The notes: a model not told the origin generated them from the sequence alone. 64,000 nt of DNA from Campylorhamphus procurvoides (GCA_013396655.1 WBMV01005068.1:248001-312000), one strand, 5' to 3'; shown: positions 1 through 12,030, numbered from the stretch's first letter. A program made the numbers and translations.

Positions 1-3000
1 ACACTGTTCCAGGCATTTGCAAACAGAAGGGCTGTTCAGAGGACAATGTTTCTATTAATCCATCATTTCAAAGGATTTTTTAATTTACACTTATTTCACA
101 TTGGAATCAGAAGACAGGATTGTACAGCCTTCACACCAAAAATGTAAAACTACAGGTTTTGTGTTCTTCATCATCTTTGTGCATGTCTCAGCGGATCTCA
201 GCAGTAGCTGCCAGAAAAACCACTTGAAATTCAGTGAAAAATTCATGGGGGAAAAAAGAATGTAACCTTTCAAAATGTTTTTGATCTAAGAGAACATACC
301 TGGCAAAACTTAGTTTAAGTAATTGGCCCAAATAGCACTAATGCGTTGGGGGATTTTTTGTCATTTATGTGGTGTCTGTTTCCTCCCTATCCCCTCCACC
401 CCAGTCAAGAAGGTTGCGAGGGATTGAAGAAATTAGTGAATTTTGATCCAGTATTAAGATTTTTGTGTTCCAAATAGTTTACATTATTGGCAACAGAGAG
501 AAGAATATGACATTTTTAAAGGGAAAAGCCCTAATTTTTACTCTAAGCTGCACGTCTGCTCTGGTAGTTAGAAAATTGCTATGTGGGTGTACTTTTTCCA
601 ATATCCCATAACTCACTAAAAAAAAAAAAAATTAGGTCTGTGCCTATGAAGGCTTTTACTTCCATAAAGACAGAAAACTGGTTCATAGTAGGGATATACT
701 TGTAACCCTCCAACACTGTGATTTAAACCATCACTAAAAATTCAAGGAGTGATGATTGACCCTGTGTAGTATGCTAGAATTTTACGAACAACATTGTTAA
801 TAATATCTTTTAGGTATTTTGTGGTGGGGTAAGTGTGAGACTGTTTTTTTTTAAACTTGGAGGTGTTAAATATTAAAAATAACTTCAGCCAAATTCTTGG
901 TTCTATACTTATCCTGATGTCAGTAGGACTTTTAAGTCTGTTAACAGAGTGTAATCAGAATCTGCTCTCAAATGCCTAGAAAAGCCGGAATAGGGATAGT
1001 TTTCCTCCTTTCTTGGTTTTCAAGGTGGAGAAGTAGGAAAGAAAATAGATGTATTAATTTAAAAAATAAAAATATAGAAGTTTTCAACAGAAAAGTCACA
1101 TAAAAATGTGTGTTAAGACCTTTTTAATCCTGCTTCAGATTTTTTTTCTTCTGGTGAATTGATGCAATTCACTTGTCATGGAAGCTCTTCACAGAGCCAG
1201 ACTCAGGAGAGCAGTGGGAGGGATGGGCACAGGCAGTGGGATGAGCAGAAAAGGGAGACTGGACTCTAAGGGTTGTGATGTTCACCTTTGATGAAAGACT
1301 GTGTCATGGAGTTGTTTACTCCTGCTCCATCACTCCTGTGTGATTAGAGTTTCACTTGTAATCCAGCCCCTTCAGGAAGGGGACTGTGACTGTGACTGCA
1401 CATTAACTCCTACTATCAACAGGCAAGCAATTAGTTTCTGTGCTTGGAGTCTGTAATGAGGAGTGCTCTGTAATTTTAAGCCACAGCAGTACAGTCTCAC
1501 CTGTTGACATAAATTTACAGAATGAAACCAGAGCTTGCTTTTGTTCTTCTCTGTGTTATGGCCCTATGGAGAAACCAGATGAGTGACTGGATCTCGTGCC
1601 CAACACTTTCTCATAATCCTAACGTGTGAGTGAGCATTTGCTCTCATGAAATTCTAAGATCCTGTTTTCATGAGAGAGCGCCTGGTTCTTCAGCAGTTGC
1701 AGTAGGGCACAACTTAGCCAACCTGATGATGAACTCTTGCTGAAATACACTGCCTCCTGCCCCCAGATGCATGTTGTGGTTTCCTCTTTGTCAGAGATGA
1801 GAGTCTCAGAGTGAATCACGTCTGCTTGTTGATCCGATGGACTCCTCTCCTGAGGATGTAAGGTGACTCAGTGCAATGGAAAGCAGCCTGAGTTGGAGGC
1901 GCTGGGTCCAGTGCTGGCAGGAGCTCTCAGATAAGATGAAGAATGTAGCTTCCCATCCTGCTTCATGTTCTTCACTGTCCTGCAGTGTACTTCAGTGGCT
2001 ATTGAACAATGTAGGCTGTGGTCTTCCATCTGTAAGGAATCCCTTGTAGCATAACTATTGTGATGTGGCAGCTCAGGAGGGATCATGATGTCACAAACAG
2101 CAGCTTTCCCTTCTTCACGCTTCACTAGTGCTGTGGTCCTTGAAAGAACCTTTTAAAAGAAGATGAAATATAATATTCAGTTGTAAGGGAAGAAGGAACT
2201 GTGACCATTTCCAATTTTCAGATTTCTTGTGTGACACAGGAGACCAGCGCTCAAAGAAGTGGCAAGTGGTAGGACTTGTTAACTGCCTGTGGTGCTGCTT
2301 CTATGGCAAGGGGCCTCCTTTTGGGTTAGAATAGCAGAAAGCAAGTCCTTATGATTGGGCAAATTGATTCTCTTCACATAGTATTATTTATCTTTAGGAT
2401 TTTCCTTGAGATACAGGGAGAGGTTTATTTCCTCACTACCAGCTCTTTGCTTTTAGCACTGCAAGGGTATGATTATGGGCCCTGTGCCAAAATGTTTTCA
2501 TTAATGGTCCTGCATGGTTCTTAAGAGCAAAATCCACTGATGTAGAACCAGGTATTTATTTATCTTTTACAATTTATAGCCTGATGTGTTTCAGAGAGGT
2601 GCAGAAGGTGGTTTTCAGAAGCCAGAGCACCAGCAAATGTCAAAGGCCTGAGTGCTGCTGATAAAAACTGCTGAACAGGTCCTCTCCACTGAGCTCTGAG
2701 AAACACTGTCCTGTTTGCCCCCCAGGTGACCAGCCAAAAACTGGCTGCTGAACACACAGCTGGTCTGATTCTCTCTCAGGGTAGGCACACAGAAGGCTAC
2801 CCTAGCCCCCAAACCTCTTTTCAGGCCATGTGGCAAGCTGAAGCCATTCATCCTTTTGTGCAGCTGCTTTACAGTACAAAAGAAACTTTGTTATGGATTT
2901 TACTCCATCCTAACAGAGAGTTGAACTCCCTTAGCCCGTTTTTGGATATACTGAATACATCACTGGTCTGTAAAGGCAACTGATTATTTTAATGCAATAT

Positions 3001-4136
3001 CACCTAATCCATCCAACAAGGAAAATACAGCTGGGTTTTACATGCTGCCCTAAGAAGCAATTAATATCCTTGATTATTTTAACTTTCTCCAGTTAAACAC
3101 TTTTAACAACATTTTCTCTATTTCAAAATCAATGCCATAGTCCAGAGGCAAAGAGGGAAATGATACCAACCACTCCCCCAACTCCCTGGGCTTCCTTAGT
3201 CCTTAGTGTCTAGTTCCTATGTCTGACTACAAAAAAATAAAACGCTGATGAGAGGTTCAATTGATGACATTGCCTTTGAAAAGCCTCTGTGATGTTTCCT
3301 GAAGTTTAAAACCAAGGCTACCATCCAAATTCTACTTTAAACCTGTACTGATTCCTTCATCCAGTTCTGCTGCAAGGAGTGTCTCCTTTTTAGGCTGCTG
3401 GTACATCTGGCTGTGTTTCTGCTTCTCATTGTCTGCTGGAGGCTCTCGTGCGCCATGGGCTCTCCTGCCTGCCTTGCCTCAGCTGCTTCAGCTCCCAGCC
3501 TTGCTTCTCATCTCCAGAGCACCTCCAGCAGTGGCTGAGCTGGCAGCTGGACTCTCTCCTGGAGCAGCAGAGGTGCTGGCACCTGCCCCTTTGGGTGGCT
3601 GCTTTGTGGCTCTGACCACCAGAAGGTGCAGCCCCTCTCTTACCTGGGCTGTGCAGCAACAAGGGAGATTCCAGCTTTTCTTTCAAAGAGCTTACAGTTG
3701 TACACAGTGGTGACCACAAAATCCTGGACATTTTGGAAACCTTTAATGGAAAGCACTGACAAAGGCAAAAATCTCTCTAATAATATGTGTGGTCACACAC
3801 TTCTAAGAGAAGGGGGTTTGTTTGGTTTTGTGATAACTTACTGCTTAAAACTTACTGAATTTATGTTTGTGAAGTGTCAAAATGATCTCCTGTATTAATA
3901 GCAATGCTTACTGAGAGTCCCTGCTCTTTTTTTAATTTTGTTAAGAGGAAGAAGTAAGTAGTTCTGAGGGATTAGTTAATACTGAAAGGGTTTTATTCTT
4001 TTATTCTTCTTTAGATAAATACCTAGGGATCATAATTTTTTTTTAAATTGTATCTGAGGATGTTGGATGTATTTCTGAACTTCATACAGAAGTTTCACTG
4101 ATATTACAATATCAATCTTTAATTCTCTATTTACAG
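1..4136 (+). other. CNTNAP2: CNTNAP2 intron upstream of the penultimate coding exon (partial)
   Basis: The stretch ends in a splice acceptor (a T-rich tract followed by TTTACAG at 4130-4136) directly before a recognisable CNTNAP2 exon, so it is the 3' part of an intron whose donor lies outside the window. The open frames here are short, start at arbitrary positions and match nothing I recognise. A GC-richer patch at about 3420-3660 encodes a Leu/Ala/Pro-rich frame but has no clear splice signals, and I do not call it an exon. No CR1 or LTR is evident in this part. Confidence 0.85.
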
Positions 4137-4208
4137 CGAGTGCTGATTTCCCATACAATGGTCAAGCTATAGGAGATGGAGTTAACAGAAACTCTGCTAT
4201 TATTGGAG
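4137..4208 (+). CDS. CNTNAP2: CNTNAP2 penultimate coding exon (juxtamembrane ectodomain of CASPR2)
   Basis: This 72-bp internal exon lies between acceptor TTTACAG (ending at 4136) and donor GTAAGA (starting at 4209). It holds two bases of a split codon (CG), 23 full codons, and one base (G) of the next split codon. The translation reads [15 protein letters not shown], then NRNSAIIG, which I recognise as the CASPR2 segment just outside the membrane, after the last laminin-G domain. CASPR2 is a neurexin-superfamily axonal adhesion protein that partners contactin-2 and helps cluster Kv1 channels at juxtaparanodes. The single trailing G joins GT of the terminal exon to make a Gly codon, so the two exons splice in frame. 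The 5' split codon (NCG) needs an exon outside the window. There is no frameshift or stop. Confidence 0.95.
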
Positions 4209-4672
4209 GTAAGAAAACCATCTATTTTTCTATCATTTTTGCCGTATGACTCTGATGGCTGAATTGCAGTTGGTAACATGTTCAAGCTATTTACTAAGAT
4301 CTGACTATTTGAAAAAGTTAAACAGAAGTTTGTGTAAGTCTGTTCAGACACATTGTCCTAGTGAGTAGTTTGTTCTCGCTCTAGTTTGTTCTCTCAGATT
4401 CAGTTTTAACCAAATCAAAATACTGATATTTGTAATCCACGTGTTAGGCATCCATGTGGGGAGCTGCTTTGCAGTAGTTAGTGTTAACAGAGTAATTGAT
4501 TCATATGAAATGGCAAGGATGCTTTTCTAGTTACAGCAGAATCAACATGGATCTATGTTGACCACTATTTGCTCTGCCCTTGACAAAAACCCTTCATGAT
4601 CCTGCATTCTCCTGCATGTTCTGCTATACTTAGGTGCTGGACACTCCCAGATCAGTGTGATAGGTCATGTTA

Positions 4673-5040
4673 AGTGTCTTAGTTTGAGGGAGAACTAAGA
4701 TATCTATGTTGGCCAAGAAATAATCCCTCTCCTTTAAATTTAGAAAAACAGAACTTTAGTAGGAAAAATATATATAAAGAAAAAGATAACAGTTCTTAAC
4801 CACAACACACACACACACACACACACACACANCAGAAACACCAACCCCTTCCCCCACCCGAGAACGTCTTCCATCCCCCTCTCAGCCTGGCAAGAGATCA
4901 GAACAAAAGGCTGTGCCTAAGGCAGATAACATCAGGATATGCACATCATTTGTGTCCTTTGTTAAACATCTTTAGCGACACTAAGGCGTTGGCTCCAAGC
5001 TTTTTGGAAGGAATTCCAAACTGAGGTCAGAAACTTTAAC
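4673..5040. repeat. Possible degenerate avian LTR fragment with internal CA repeat
   Basis: Starts with GTGTCTTAGTTTGAGGG and goes on through an A-rich stretch that includes AACAGTTCTTAACCA. This layout resembles avian LTR sequences read on one strand, from general familiarity only. The CA microsatellite and a C-rich patch follow. There are no clean ends or target duplications, so both boundaries and identity are uncertain. Confidence 0.3.
4805..4831. repeat. (AC)n microsatellite
   Basis: Uninterrupted AC dinucleotides of about 27 bp, ending at an ambiguous base (N at 4832). That suggests length or sequence uncertainty in the assembly. Confidence 0.95.
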
Positions 5041-5583
5041 ATTAAGTAATACCAGAATTGGAACTTTGAATTAGCATTCCACTGAAGTTATTCTGGCCAA
5101 CTGCCACCTGAAATAAGAATCTTGATTAATGTAATGCACATGTGCAATTTGCTCTGTCCTATCCCATAGTATGGAAGTGTTGCACCATAACTATCCTGGG
5201 AAAACTTTGGCACTTCATCCAATTCTGAACACACACACATATATATATATAAAAAGATCCATTTACTAGCTTTCCATCATTTCTAAATACATATAAAACA
5301 ACATACCATGGGTTTTTGTCATGTAAGGCAGCACTGAGTATAGTAGTACACACAGTCAAATAGAATTTCTTGATCCTTTTCCATGGCCCCCTCAAGAGTC
5401 TATGTTTCCATATCCAGGTTTAGATTAGTCGCTTCAGTTTTGATTTGCTGTGTTATTTTTCCTTTCCAAAAATGAATATATATTTTGATTATTACTTACT
5501 AATACTTTGAAACTTTACCAGAAGGACACCATTGCATTCCTCAGAAAAATTAAGGCCACACCTGAACAGGCTGTCTGTCCAAT

Positions 5584-5588
5584 GCATC
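5584..5588. repeat. Target-site duplication, left copy (GCATC)
   Basis: GCATC lies immediately before the LTR start at 5589 and is repeated exactly at 6169-6173, immediately after the LTR end. Five bases is the usual duplication size for ERVL-group integrations. Confidence 0.85.
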
Positions 5589-6168
5589 TGTGGTGGTTTA
5601 GTTTTCTTGGTTTTGGTCTAGGCGTTCCCTGGTAACAGGGTCTTAACTAAGGAAGTATTCCACACCATTCCTTCACGAATCAGGGGTATATAAGATGGGG
5701 GGGAAGGTTTCCTCCGTCTCTCTCTTCCTTTTGTATGCTTGGAGGACATCAGGACTCTGTGTCAGCTTAGCTCTTATCTATGTGAGCTGAGGCCTATCTG
5801 AGAAGCTAGTGTCCCAGCCATATGGAGGTGGAGATTTCTACTGCTTCTCTTGAGGAGAGTTTTGGTGAGAATTTATTGTGCTAGTTACTTACTGAGGTTT
5901 GTCCTGAGTTTACAAGTGTGTGTATCTGTTTTGTTTGGTTTTACCCATTTTAGTTCCATTTCCCATTCTGTTTTCCCTCCTTTTCCCTTTTGGGGTTGCT
6001 TTGGGATTTGTTCATAGTGTTTGATTGTATATAACTGTAATATATGTGAATATATATATACTTTTACTACAATGGTCTTTGAGTACTTTTTTCTCCCTCA
6101 CTGTTGGGAGGGAGGAATCTGTGTGGCCAGCAGCTGGGTTTGGCAGGGAGCCAACCCAAACCTCCACA
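5589..6168 (+). mobile_element. Complete solo LTR, ERVL-like (580 bp)
   Basis: Begins TGTGGTGGTTT and ends AAACCTCCACA. The ends are imperfect inverted repeats (one mismatch in 11) with the TG...CA termini typical of retroviral LTRs. It is flanked by identical 5-bp duplications (GCATC), which fits an ERVL-class integration. A TATATAAG box at 5687-5694, about 100 bp in, suggests + orientation, the same as CNTNAP2. No internal gag/pol/env sequence is present, so this is a solo LTR left by recombination between two LTRs. A second, truncated copy of the same family starts at 34580. Confidence 0.88.
5687..5693 (+). promoter_or_regulatory. LTR TATA box
   Basis: TATATAA lies 98 bp into the solo LTR and is the expected core promoter element of its U3 region. 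Whether it is active in this intron cannot be judged from sequence. Confidence 0.5.
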
Positions 6169-6173
6169 GCATC
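6169..6173. repeat. Target-site duplication, right copy (GCATC)
   Basis: Exact copy of 5584-5588, directly after the LTR terminus CCTCCACA. Confidence 0.85.
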
Positions 6174-6857
6174 CATTAACATAAAGTGGAATAACATAAT
6201 TCTGGCTGATGACAAGATTTTTTTACCTGAGAATTTTCTTCATCCTGGAAGATTCTCATGCCTGTTGAGAAGGGCCAAAAAAGAAACAGTGTTGTTTTAT
6301 CACCTAGATCCCTATGCCTAGGAAGATAACATTCATGAGACTTCTCCATAACAGGGTTGAACCCCACATAGACCATTCAAGGAGAGCAATTAAGGTTAGA
6401 ACAGATGATAAAGCAGCTACATCTGCAATTATGTGGATCCAATGCCTAGTGCTTGGAGGAAGCCAACAGTGATCCACACTAGTTTTCAGGATGTGTTGAG
6501 GAACTGTGATGAGTCTTTACAGCCATTGACTAGCAAGTGCACATCAGTGACTCCTCTGCAAAGCGCTGCCCAGGCCATGACACATCCCCATCTCACCACA
6601 CTGATTTGGGAGCGCTCTGTACCGTCTGCCTCAGGTCAGCACAGCTCAGGTCTGTGAGTGGGTGTTGGTGTTGAACTTTATCTACAGATGAAAGTCACTA
6701 GCAGACTTCATAACATTTTGTACACAGCCAAAACTGTATATAAATACTCGAGTAGTGGAAACCAAGTGACTGTGGTGATGCCTGGCTGCCGTAGTTTTTT
6801 TACCAACACCCGTAGCTGGTCTCACTGGTGGCATCTTTTCTTCTCTCCTGCGTGTAG

Positions 6858-7057
6858 GTGTCATCGCAGTGGTGATCTTCACCATCCTCTGCACCTTGGT
6901 GTTCCTGATCCGCTACATGTTCCGCCACAAGGGAACCTATCACACCAATGAGGCCAAAGGGGCAGAGTCAGCTGAGAGTGCCGACGCCGCCATCATGAAC
7001 AATGACCCCAACTTCACAGAGACCATAGACGAGAGCAAGAAGGAATGGCTTATCTAA
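6858..7057 (+). CDS. CNTNAP2: CNTNAP2 terminal coding exon: transmembrane helix and cytoplasmic tail
   Basis: The exon starts after acceptor CGTGTAG. GT completes the Gly codon from the previous exon and the frame then reads [17 protein letters not shown], a clean single-pass transmembrane helix, followed by [17 protein letters not shown] and the cytoplasmic tail. It ends KKEWLI with TAA at 7055-7057. In the CASPR family the membrane-proximal basic segment binds band 4.1 proteins (4.1B) and the C-terminal hydrophobic motif (here EWLI) binds PDZ scaffolds; both are family knowledge consistent with this sequence. As far as I recall, this exon is essentially identical to mammalian CASPR2 rather than to CNTNAP4 or CNTNAP5, so I assign CNTNAP2. 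The third-position GC-rich codons stand out against the AT-rich surroundings. Intact, with no stop or frameshift. Confidence 0.97.
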
Positions 7058-8951
7058 GCCCTCGGGGATGGGGCCTGGGGTGGGATATGAGCTGGGCCAG
7101 GGTGGGACTGGGATGACTCTTGCAGTGGAGAAAGAACACTCTGTGTTGGACGCTTGAGCACACATAGGGTAAAAAGATCAGCACATCTGGAGGAGCAAGT
7201 GACAGGAAAATACCACTGAGACTGGAGAAAAAAAAATTCTATCTCAAGCATTTAAGAAAAAATATTTTTTAATATTTATTTACAGCAAATTGCCCCTTGT
7301 GTATCCAAACAATGACAACAAAGAGCAGTTCTGCAGCTTCAGCACTGGTTAAAATTTTCAGTAATACCTGTCTATTTCTCTGTGTGTTTAGAGATGTTCT
7401 GGGTACCTGTGACAAGAAACGGGGCTGTTTTTTTACATTTTTTAAAAGCTGTTTAAAATATGGGGGGTTCTGTCCTGAGGGCAAGTGGCAGCCTTTTCTT
7501 CTCAGCGTTGTGTCCCTTCATGGCTGACCACTTCCCCACTGGCTGCCCTCAGCCTCACACCTTGACCGTAACACCATTCACTGTGGTGGTGTCGATCAGG
7601 GCCTCAGGGGTGGGGGTGGGACAGGGGATCAACACTAATGCAACTCTTACTGGTTTCTCAACACGTCATCAGCCCAAGCCAACCGTTGCAGAATCCATCT
7701 TCTTGACCCAGGCACTTGGTTGATTGTGTGCAATTCCCATCAACAGTGTAAAAATACTGTTGCTATGACTACTATTACTACTAGAGAGGACAGTCATAAA
7801 GCACAGGAAGCTTTAGGGGTTTTTTTTTATTTGGTTGTTCTCTGAGGGAGGATGATGCTGTGTGAGTCTGTAGACATAGTCTTTTCCTGTATCTCTGGCT
7901 GTGGCACTGGTGACCTGAGGCATGTGCCCATTTAAACTCAGCTCTGCCTGTGGCACATTGGCATATACTGTACACTGTAGTAGGGAACTAGAGCCAGACT
8001 TTGTTTTCTTGTTTCTTCTTAATAGATTATCACAGAATTATTAGTACAGCTCTAGTCAATGCATTTGAACACACAGGCTTCATGTCATACATTTTCCCAA
8101 CTTGAGAGTAGCAATTTATTCCTGAAATCCCTTGTTTCAGTCCCTTTGCTAGGAGAGCCTGTGCTGGCAGCGTTTGCACAGCCAGGAGAGTGAGGCAAGG
8201 GAGGCTTGTAAACTCTGCCCCCAGAGCACATGAGAAACACAGCATACAGGGGAGAGTTACTGTTCAATACAAATATTTACCTATTTTATGGTCATTTTTA
8301 AGAATAGCAAGGCTGATGCCATGTGCAGCATTGCATCCCATTTTCCCTGTCAGAGCAGGGAAGTTGCGGGTGTCTTCTGAGCAGCAAGCAGGCAGCTGGT
8401 TGGAAAGGCAAAGGGGCAGTCTGAAGGCCTAATATCATTTGGTGGCAATAACAAAGCTTTAGTTTGCCCTCTGTGGAAGAGAGTGGTTCTCCTGTAGTCT
8501 GAATTTATAGGAATTTAAGGCCTTAATGGGCAATTTTTGCAGTGGAACAGAATGAAGGAATGAATATACTGCAGGGCATTTGCCATGTGTTAAAAGAACA
8601 GAAACAATACCAAGAACTTCCCCTTAAAAGTATTGGTACTCATGACCATCCTAGATTTGCTTTACCTTTAATATTGCTGGGTTTAGTATGCACAGATTCA
8701 GTACATTTTTCTGTACAAGAAAGACTTATTTTTTACCTAAGTTTGCAAGCTACTACACTTTCATTATTCTAGTTGATGCTTTAAAATCAAAAAGAAAAAA
8801 AAAAATCATGTGGGGGAAGAAAATACTGGAGTCTTACCAGACAAGAAATTATAAGCACAGTTTGTCAGATGGACAAGGCCAGATAGTTTGAGTTTTAAGG
8901 ATGGTAGCCTAAAGTCCTCTTCTGGATTCATTGAACATAGATATCAGAGTA

Positions 8952-8957
8952 AATAAA
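8952..8957 (+). terminator. Candidate proximal poly(A) signal AATAAA
   Basis: Canonical hexamer inside the presumed CNTNAP2 3' UTR, about 1.9 kb after the stop codon. It could give a short 3' UTR isoform. No expression evidence can be read from sequence. Confidence 0.25.
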
Positions 8958-9402
8958 ACCATAAATTTCTTCCATTTATGGATTTGGAATTAGCATACTA
9001 GTTGCCAATTTCAAAAGAAATTACTGTTTCTCAGGCAACATGGCAGAGAGGTTCAGGTAGGCATAAAAATTACCTCTGCCACTCTTGTGCTCTGCAGTGT
9101 TTTGTCTTGCCTCCAGTATTAACCTCTCCCTCTCTTGTCTGCAGTCAAGCAGATGAGTCCTTATTCTTGTAAAATCATAGGTGTAAGATAAGTCTTCACT
9201 CCTTGGAGAATATCAGGAGGGCATGACTCTACCCTGCACCACTGTTCAGCAAACTACGTAGCAATCACAGATGTCTTTGTAGGATTGAAAAGGCATTATC
9301 TTTTCTATATTATTTTATGTTTAATTTTATTTTAATGGTATTTTAGTCCACTCTGAAAAACATCCTTTCCTTCAAGTTACCAAGAGAAGGGAATAGAGTT
9401 TG

Positions 9403-9408
9403 AATAAA
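9403..9408 (+). terminator. Candidate poly(A) signal AATAAA
   Basis: Canonical hexamer about 2.35 kb after the CNTNAP2 stop, with T/G-containing sequence 10-60 bases downstream. It is an alternative to the sites at 8952 and 12007. Confidence 0.25.
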
Positions 9409-12006
9409 TCAGGATTTGGTTTGCAGAAAAAAAGTTACTAATCTGAATTTAGTGTCTGTGAGGAAGATCAGACTTGAGTATCCTGAGAGACTAGAGTTCT
9501 CTGCTGCTTTATGTGGGAGAGGCAGATTTCATAGCCGTAGTTCAAGCTTGCCAATGCCTCAGCATTAGAAGGGAAGGATGGCCTGGTCTCCACATGTAAC
9601 TGAGTCCGTGGCAAAGCGAGGGACAATTGTCTCCGGGTTATGGCAGTGTCATCTATTCTTTCTAAAAGATTGCCAGCTAATCTCCCACAACCCTGCAAGC
9701 AAGAATTTCTGGAAGATAACCTTTGACCATTGCATAAGCAATAGCTATAAATTAGTGTCTTAAATTTGAAAAACAGGGTTTAAATTTCTAAAATGAAGTC
9801 ACGAGCATCTGCACCTCTCCATTGACTGGACACCATGGACCTTTTGAAAGTTTCTCTTTTTGAGATGTAGAATTCATTAGTACTGTGTTGAAATGTTGAT
9901 AATATTCAGTCTTGTCTTATTTTCATGATGCAGTCACTTTCATAACTCTAGAAACCTTTAATTATTAGAATTCTTGTTTCTTCTTAAACTGGACCTTAGA
10001 CATGATATTATCAACTAGCAGCTGATCTCTGTATAGGCATTTGGTGACTTTAAGTGAATTCCTGCCTGTCTGCTTTTTATTAATTTCTGAGAATGTTGTA
10101 TGTTTAATTATAGGCAGTGGTCATTCTGAAGCCTGGCAGTGAAGCAGGAGCAGGCTCAGAGAAGCAGCCTGTGTATTTTGCTGGCACTAAATCTATTCTG
10201 AGGATTTCTTCCTCTGCAAGTCTATTATTGAAGCCTGAAACATCTATAGTTTATTTCACCCACTCTTACTTGTGCCAAAAATCCATGTTGTTTAACAGGT
10301 ATTATCCTTACACTTGTAGTGGGAAAATCTGTTAGAGAGGAGAGTGGATCCTGCTTTTCTAAAACTCTGTACTTTCTCCCAAAAATATTAAAATAATCGG
10401 TCTTTTATCACCTATTTTTTAGCTGTTTCACCTATTTGAACTGTGCAGAAAAATGTAGCTTCTTATACTCGTTTGGGAACTGAAGTGTCCCCGTTGTGTT
10501 TCCAAAGGGTTCATTCCAGAGGAAACTATGTCAGAACTGCTGCCAGCAGTGGGGAGAGCGAGACTGGGCTGGAGATTAGGGCTCTCAGCACTAGTGAAAT
10601 AACGTAAGCAATACTTTGAATTCTCAGTCACAACACATGCAGACCAGCAGGTAGTGAGATATGTTGCTCCAAAGAGCCAAAACAGTGGAGAACTTATTGG
10701 CATGTCAACCCAACCTCAAGGGAAATCTGCAATCTAGCCTGGCAATTTTGAATCAAGTCTTTCACACACTGCTTAGTTCATATTTACTGATAGAATTCAG
10801 ATGTATTCAATAGGAATGTGTATATTTAATTGGTACTGGAGCATTTCTGCTTTGTATTTTGTGTGTCTTAAATCTTATCTGTACATTTTATATCTCTTCT
10901 AGCAGTCACCACTTCAATGGTATGGCAGCATTTAAATATCATGCTCTAGGTAGCATGATATATGGGAAATGATGGGCATCATAAATAATTTAGTAAGACT
11001 GACAAAGCAGTGGTGTATATGTACAAGTTTATTGTACTGAGAAGAATTCAGTATAATTAAAACAGTGTCCTTTAATGGCAGGTGCATCTAATTTCCAGGG
11101 TATCTGTTGAAATGTGAAGCTGCCTCAGTTTGACAAGCAATAGCTTTTAATATGGTTTCTCCCATGAATGACTTTACATTTCATCAAGCATGGTGATTCT
11201 GAAAGGGTGTCGTTTTTTAAAAGCAGAACCTAAGTTCTGTTAGTCAGATGTCATTATCTATTCTACAGAAATGAAAAAAAGCAACAGCATGTAAATTAGA
11301 TTGAAAGAAGGACAGAGTATTTGTGTGCATAATATATTCCGTGAATGTCTTTCCTTTTAACTGAAGTTCTATTAGAAACCAGATTGGTAAATATGGGAGG
11401 TAAATATGGGGAGAAATTTTAGACAGTTTTAATCACCCTAACATCTGTTTCCTTGTGCTTTGTATATTCAGATCATTGTATTTTTTCCTTTTCTAGTACC
11501 AGGAAATCAATTTGGAAAGGACAGAAGTTGGAAAGGCCTCTTGAAAAAGGACCCACAATGCATGACAAAAGGGACTTCAGAATGCAGTTATGCATAAGAA
11601 GGAAGGGTGCTAAAACTAGGGAGGGCTTATTGAAGTGCAGGTATGTTCCTCCTGCATCAGGGCTACCTGTTATGGAGTGTACATCTGCACTTGTTGAGGT
11701 GGTCTGAGGGTCTGAGAGCAGGGTTTGAATAGAAATTAAATTACTGCCTTTCTGCATCCTTTCCATTTCTGATCACTTTACAGATAGCAGCAAGCAGTCT
11801 GCTATCAGTTCTGCTCACATTTGTTATTACAGATTTTGTGGCATTGCCATCTTCCCAAGGGTTACACAGTACAAATGACTGAGTGTGGGCTGTTTGCCTT
11901 CCTTTCCTGCTGTAACTCTGTCCTTTCCTTTATGAATGAGAGCCTTTTATTGAAATCATCAAGAAAAGTGTATGCCCAGCTCAACGGACTTGTGTCTATT
12001 CCTTTT

Positions 12007-12012
12007 AATAAA
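12007..12012 (+). terminator. Candidate distal poly(A) signal AATAAA of CNTNAP2
   Basis: Canonical hexamer 4.95 kb after the stop, close to where the long human 3' UTR would end. A moderately GU-containing segment follows at about 12065-12100. Further AATAAA copies occur beyond it (for example around 13570, 14270 and 14395), so this choice rests on length analogy only. Confidence 0.35.
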
Positions 12013-12030
12013 CTACCTTATCAGGCTTTA

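Larger units (their letters stand above)
4209..6857 (+). other. CNTNAP2: Last CNTNAP2 intron (2,649 bp), carrying a solo LTR
   Basis: The donor is GTAAGA at 4209. The acceptor is a pyrimidine-rich tract (6836-6850) followed by CGTGTAG ending at 6857. The intron has split-codon phase 1 (one base before, two after). It contains a CA microsatellite (4805-4831), a short CA/TA repeat (about 5229-5251), a possible degenerate LTR fragment (about 4673-5040) and a complete 580-bp solo LTR (5589-6168). The open frames inside are LTR or intronic noise. Confidence 0.93.
7058..12030 (+). other. CNTNAP2: CNTNAP2 3' UTR (3' end approximate)
   Basis: Sequence after the TAA has no alternative coding potential that I recognise and is AU-rich in places (for example the ATTTATTTA-type tract at 7262-7285). 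Human CNTNAP2 transcripts have a long 3' UTR of roughly 5 kb, which by analogy places the end near 12 kb. A canonical AATAAA occurs at 12007-12012, with others at 8952-8957 and 9403-9408, so several isoforms are possible. The boundary is inferred, not seen. The open frames in this interval are short and unlikely to be coding. Confidence 0.5.

Noticed and set aside
3426..3731. Overlapping open frames on both strands in a GC-richer patch, including a Leu/Ala-rich one
   Set aside because: No splice sites, recognised domain or match; within a CNTNAP2 intron.
6025..6321. 98-codon + strand open frame
   Set aside because: Covers the 3' half of the solo LTR and intron sequence; no protein family recognised.
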